Part shown: positions 5,965-7,613 of the stretch, one piece after another
How positions within the stretch are numbered: position 1 is the stretch's first letter
Layout of the letters: the number at the start of each line of letters is the position of its first letter
DNA from: DATGMP01 sp035293565
GTDB taxonomy: Bacteria > Pseudomonadota > Alphaproteobacteria > BOG-932 > Roseiterribacteraceae
Direction: 5' to 3'
NCBI GenBank assembly: GCA_035293565.1
Contig: DATGMP010000013.1
Coordinates: 1 to 7,613, forward strand
Length of the DNA: 7,613 bases
Position numbers and translations under genes: made by a program
The notes under the pieces: generated by a model
Seen by the model: the letters and a program-made list of their open reading frames with translations, nothing else
The model's database searches: none
Told to the model about the DNA's origin: nothing

Positions 5965-6249
5965 CTATTTCGTCGTATCGGTATCCGTCCCGCCCTTGCT
6001 CATCGAATCATGGCCCATCGTATCCTTATGCATCGTATCCTTCCCCATAGTATCCTTGCCCATAGTGTCTTTGCCCATGCTATCTTTGCCCATCGTGTCC
6101 GTACCCATGCTGTCCTTGGACATCGAATCGTGGGCTTTGCCCATTGTGTCGCCGCCCGTGTCTTGCGCATAGGCTGAGGGCGAAAATGCGAGACAGAGTG
6201 AAAGGGCGCCAGCTGTCAAGGCCGAGGCGAGAAGCTTACCGATTGTCAT
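5965..6249 (-). CDS. Secreted pentapeptide MxKDx repeat protein
   Basis: A 94-aa protein matching what I know as the pentapeptide MXKDX repeat family (TIGR02953), small exported proteins of unknown function. Residues 1-28 form a Sec signal peptide (MTIGKLL, hydrophobic core, cleavage near AYA|QD). The mature part is almost wholly repeat: one DTMGK unit at 34-38, the interruption AH, then nine contiguous units at 41-85 of the form D(S/T)M(G/S)K, with variants DSMGT, DTMHK and DTMGH. The tail is GGTDTDTTK. The mature chain is probably disordered and rich in Met, Lys and Asp, with no cysteine or obvious enzyme motif. Metal binding by the methionines and histidines is possible but unproven. ATG at 6249 has AAGGAG eight nt upstream. 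It diverges from the metallophosphoesterase gene. Confidence 0.88.
   Translation of the reverse strand: MTIGKLLASALTAGALSLCLAFSPSAYAQDTGGDTMGKAHDSMSKDSMGTDTMGKDSMGKDTMGKDTMGKDTMHKDTMGHDSMSKGGTDTDTTK
5995..6150 (-). repeat. 15-bp tandem repeat tract inside the MxKDx gene
   Basis: Ten copies of a 15-bp unit encode the pentapeptides. Nine are contiguous from 6129 to 5995, and one lies at 6150-6136 behind a 6-bp interruption. Copies differ mainly at the Ser/Thr codon and at third positions. Because the unit is a multiple of three, slippage would add or remove whole pentapeptides without breaking the frame. This is a minisatellite-like coding repeat, not a CRISPR array, as it has no spacers. Confidence 0.9.
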
Positions 6250-6271
6250 GGGATCGACTCCTTGAGGTTGC

Positions 6272-6289
6272 CGGTGACTTCAGTCACCG
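6272..6289. promoter_or_regulatory. 18-bp palindrome in the divergent intergenic region (candidate operator)
   Basis: CGGTGACTTCAGTCACCG is a perfect inverted repeat with 8-bp arms and a 2-bp centre. It lies 22 nt upstream of the MxKDx start and just 5' of its Shine-Dalgarno, within the 155-bp region shared with the metallophosphoesterase gene. The symmetry suits binding of a dimeric regulator. If transcribed, it could instead fold as a six-bp stem with a four-nt loop. I do not recognise the motif as a known regulator site. Confidence 0.5.
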
Positions 6290-6372
6290 CTCCAACTTCG
6301 GTCCCAGGCCATCCGGCGTTACTCGGTCACGAAAACTTGCGCGCATACGGGAATAAAGCGCGAGCTTGGCGA

Positions 6373-6399
6373 GTCTCCTCGTCAGACCATAAAGGAGAC
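6373..6399 (+). promoter_or_regulatory. Inverted repeat that would pair with the metallophosphoesterase ribosome binding site
   Basis: GTCTCCT (6373-6379) is perfectly complementary to AGGAGAC (6393-6399) across a 13-nt loop. The second arm contains five of the six bases of the Shine-Dalgarno AAGGAG (6392-6397), which lies seven nt before the ATG at 6405. In mRNA this seven-bp stem would occlude ribosome binding. The repeat is certain; a regulatory function is inference. Confidence 0.45.
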
Positions 6400-6404
6400 G
6401 CGCT

Positions 6405-7343
6405 ATGCAGGAAAAGAATGAGACCGAGCCCTCTCGTCGTCATGTGCTCGAATGCATGATCTGGGCCGGCACCGGCGTGCTTTGGACCGTCTCAGGCGGC
6501 ATTCCCAAGTCGCTCGGACTTCTCGGCGAGGCGGATGCGGCGCAAGCGCAGAGTGCATTCACCTTCCTGCAGATCTCGGACAGCCATATCGGTTTCAACA
6601 AGGCCGCCAATCCGCACGCGCTCGATACGCTCAAAGAGGCGATCGGCAAGATCGAGGCGCTGCCGGCGAAACCCGCCTTGATGATTCACACCGGCGACAT
6701 TACGCATCTGTCGCGCGCGGACCAGTTCGACGATGCGGCACAGATCATCGGCGGAACCGGCCTCGACGTCCATTATGTTCCAGGCGAGCACGATCTCGTC
6801 GATGAGGGCAATGGCAAGGCCTACCTCGACCGCTATGGGAAGGGAACGAAAGGCGCAGGCTGGTACGCCTTCGACCAGAACGGCGTCCATTTCATCGCGC
6901 TCGTCAATGTCGTCAATCTGAAGGCCGGCGGGCTCGGAAATCTCGGAGCTGAACAGCTCGCCTGGCTTGCCGACGACCTGCGAGACAAGCCCGCTTCGAC
7001 GCCTATCGTGGTCTTCGCCCATATTCCGCTTTGGACCGTCTATGCCGATTGGGGCTGGGGTACGGACGACGGCGCCGAGGTTCTGAAACTCTTGCGCCGG
7101 TTCGGCTCGGTGACCGTGCTCAACGGCCATATCCACCAGATCATCCAGAAGATCGAAGGCAACATGACCTTCCATACGGCGCGCTCGACCGCGTTTCCGC
7201 AGCCGGTCCCGGGCACGGCTCCGGCACCAGGTCCGATGACCGTGCCGGCCGACCGCCTGCCCCACATGCTGGGCCTCACGCGCGTCGACGTCAGCATCGG
7301 TTCGAAGCCGCTTGCGATCACCGATACGACGCTCGCCGATTGA
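6405..7343 (+). CDS. Tat-exported calcineurin-like metallophosphoesterase
   Basis: A 312-aa two-metal phosphoesterase of the calcineurin-like superfamily; the substrate is unknown. The N-terminus has a twin-arginine signal (SRRHVLE at 10-16, then the hydrophobic segment MIWAGTGVLWTVSGG), with probable cleavage near ADA|AQA. This implies export of a folded, metal-loaded enzyme to the periplasm. The metal-site motifs are in order: D59-x-H61 (ISDSHIG), G97-D98 (HTGDITH), G127-E-H-D130, H206 (FAHIPLW) and G241-H-x-H244 (LNGHIHQ). The third motif is GEHD where the superfamily normally has GNH(D/E), so the metal-binding Asn is replaced by Glu at 128. A Pro-rich loop lies at about 265-282. AAGGAG lies seven nt before the ATG but may be sequestered by an upstream repeat. 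The cupredoxin gene follows after 9 nt, so the two form an operon. Confidence 0.93.
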   Translation: MQEKNETEPSRRHVLECMIWAGTGVLWTVSGGIPKSLGLLGEADAAQAQSAFTFLQISDSHIGFNKAANPHALDTLKEAIGKIEALPAKPALMIHTGDITHLSRADQFDDAAQIIGGTGLDVHYVPGEHDLVDEGNGKAYLDRYGKGTKGAGWYAFDQNGVHFIALVNVVNLKAGGLGNLGAEQLAWLADDLRDKPASTPIVVFAHIPLWTVYADWGWGTDDGAEVLKLLRRFGSVTVLNGHIHQIIQKIEGNMTFHTARSTAFPQPVPGTAPAPGPMTVPADRLPHMLGLTRVDVSIGSKPLAITDTTLAD

Positions 7344-7352
7344 GGTGCCGCC

Positions 7353-7613
7353 ATGAAAGCAAGTCTCTTCGCGCTTGCCTTGGGCCTCGGTCTCCTTGCG
7401 GCCCCGGCGCTTGGCGCCGACACGAAGATCCTCATCCAGAATTTCACCTTCACCCCGACGCATCTCGAGGTGAAGTCGGGCACGACAGTCATCTTTAAGA
7501 ATGAGGACGATATTCCCCATTCCGTCGTCGCGGTCGACGGCAGTTTCCACTCGCGCGCCCTCGATACGGACGACCAAGTCTCCTTGACCCTAACCAAACC
7601 GGGGGATTTCGCT
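7353..7613 (+). CDS. Secreted cupredoxin-type copper protein (3' end outside window)
   Basis: The visible 87 codons encode a Sec signal peptide (MKASLFALALGLGLLAAPALGA, cleavage near 22/23) and the first half of a small cupredoxin. The core has FTFTPTHLEVKSGTTVIFKNED followed by IPHSVV, the usual setting of the first copper-binding histidine (H56), and ends at KPGDFA. The Cys-x-x-His-x-x-Met ligand set expected near the C-terminus lies beyond the window, so copper binding is likely but not demonstrated. The start ATG at 7353 has GAGG seven nt upstream, overlapping the stop codon of the metallophosphoesterase, which implies coupled translation and co-expression. A role in periplasmic electron transfer or copper handling is inferred from the family. 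Confidence 0.9.
   Translation, partial: MKASLFALALGLGLLAAPALGADTKILIQNFTFTPTHLEVKSGTTVIFKNEDDIPHSVVAVDGSFHSRALDTDDQVSLTLTKPGDFA

Noticed and set aside
5995..6150. CRISPR-like repeat array
   Set aside because: The units are 15 bp, contiguous, in frame and coding, with no spacers.
5758..6404. General-stress (EcfG-type, GGAAC then CGTT) promoters in the two intergenic regions
   Set aside because: Scanned by eye on both strands. Fragments such as GAACC or CGTT occur but never as a pair at the right spacing, so no promoter is called for the cytochrome, MxKDx or metallophosphoesterase genes.
6492..7577. Minus-strand open frame of 361 codons opposite the metallophosphoesterase and cupredoxin
   Set aside because: It covers two well-identified plus-strand genes with full motif sets. 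The frame is open only because of high GC and complementary codon bias.

Overview
The window reads as a piece of a GC-rich alphaproteobacterial chromosome, most likely Hyphomicrobiales (Rhizobiales). The grounds are the high GC content, the gene order rimP–nusA–ylxR–infB, and the wording of the encoded proteins: the NusA start MAVSANRLELLQIADAV, the LRSLTEEER stretch in the IF-2 N-terminal region, and YlxR fused to an L7Ae-like domain. The assignment is by recognition only; no search was run. A methylotroph-type relative such as Beijerinckiaceae is possible, because the cytochrome c loosely resembles ones found there, but this is not established.

Layout. Positions 1-4997, all on the minus strand, hold the translation/transcription operon. 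In transcription order these are rimP (4997-4296), nusA (4249-2666), a ylxR-ylxQ fusion (2652-1984) and infB (from 1927, running off the left edge). A leader of about 110 nt precedes rimP. It carries a good sigma-70-type promoter (5116-5143), a boxA-like nonamer inside a small hairpin with a U5 tract (5077-5095), and then a strong hairpin with a U6 tract (5039-5070) only about 40 nt before the rimP start. All operon transcription from this promoter must pass an intrinsic terminator, so the leader looks like an attenuation/antitermination control region for the operon that encodes NusA itself.

Positions 5150-7613 hold an envelope/redox set. On the minus strand are a secreted single-haem class I cytochrome c (5757-5257) with a structured 3' region, and a secreted pentapeptide MxKDx repeat protein (6249-5965) whose coding DNA is a 15-bp tandem repeat. 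A 155-bp divergent intergenic region (6250-6404) separates the latter from a plus-strand pair: a Tat-signal metallophosphoesterase (6405-7343) and a cupredoxin (from 7353, cut by the right edge). The divergent region contains an 18-bp palindrome and an inverted repeat that covers the metallophosphoesterase ribosome binding site.

No tRNA, rRNA, insertion sequence, CRISPR array or phage gene was seen. No stretch longer than 300 bases lacks a gene. The least explained stretch is 5758-5913, upstream of the cytochrome gene, where I could not pick out a convincing promoter. The most interesting signals are the rimP leader, the RNA-level control candidates around the MxKDx/metallophosphoesterase pair, and the GEHD variant of the metallophosphoesterase metal site.
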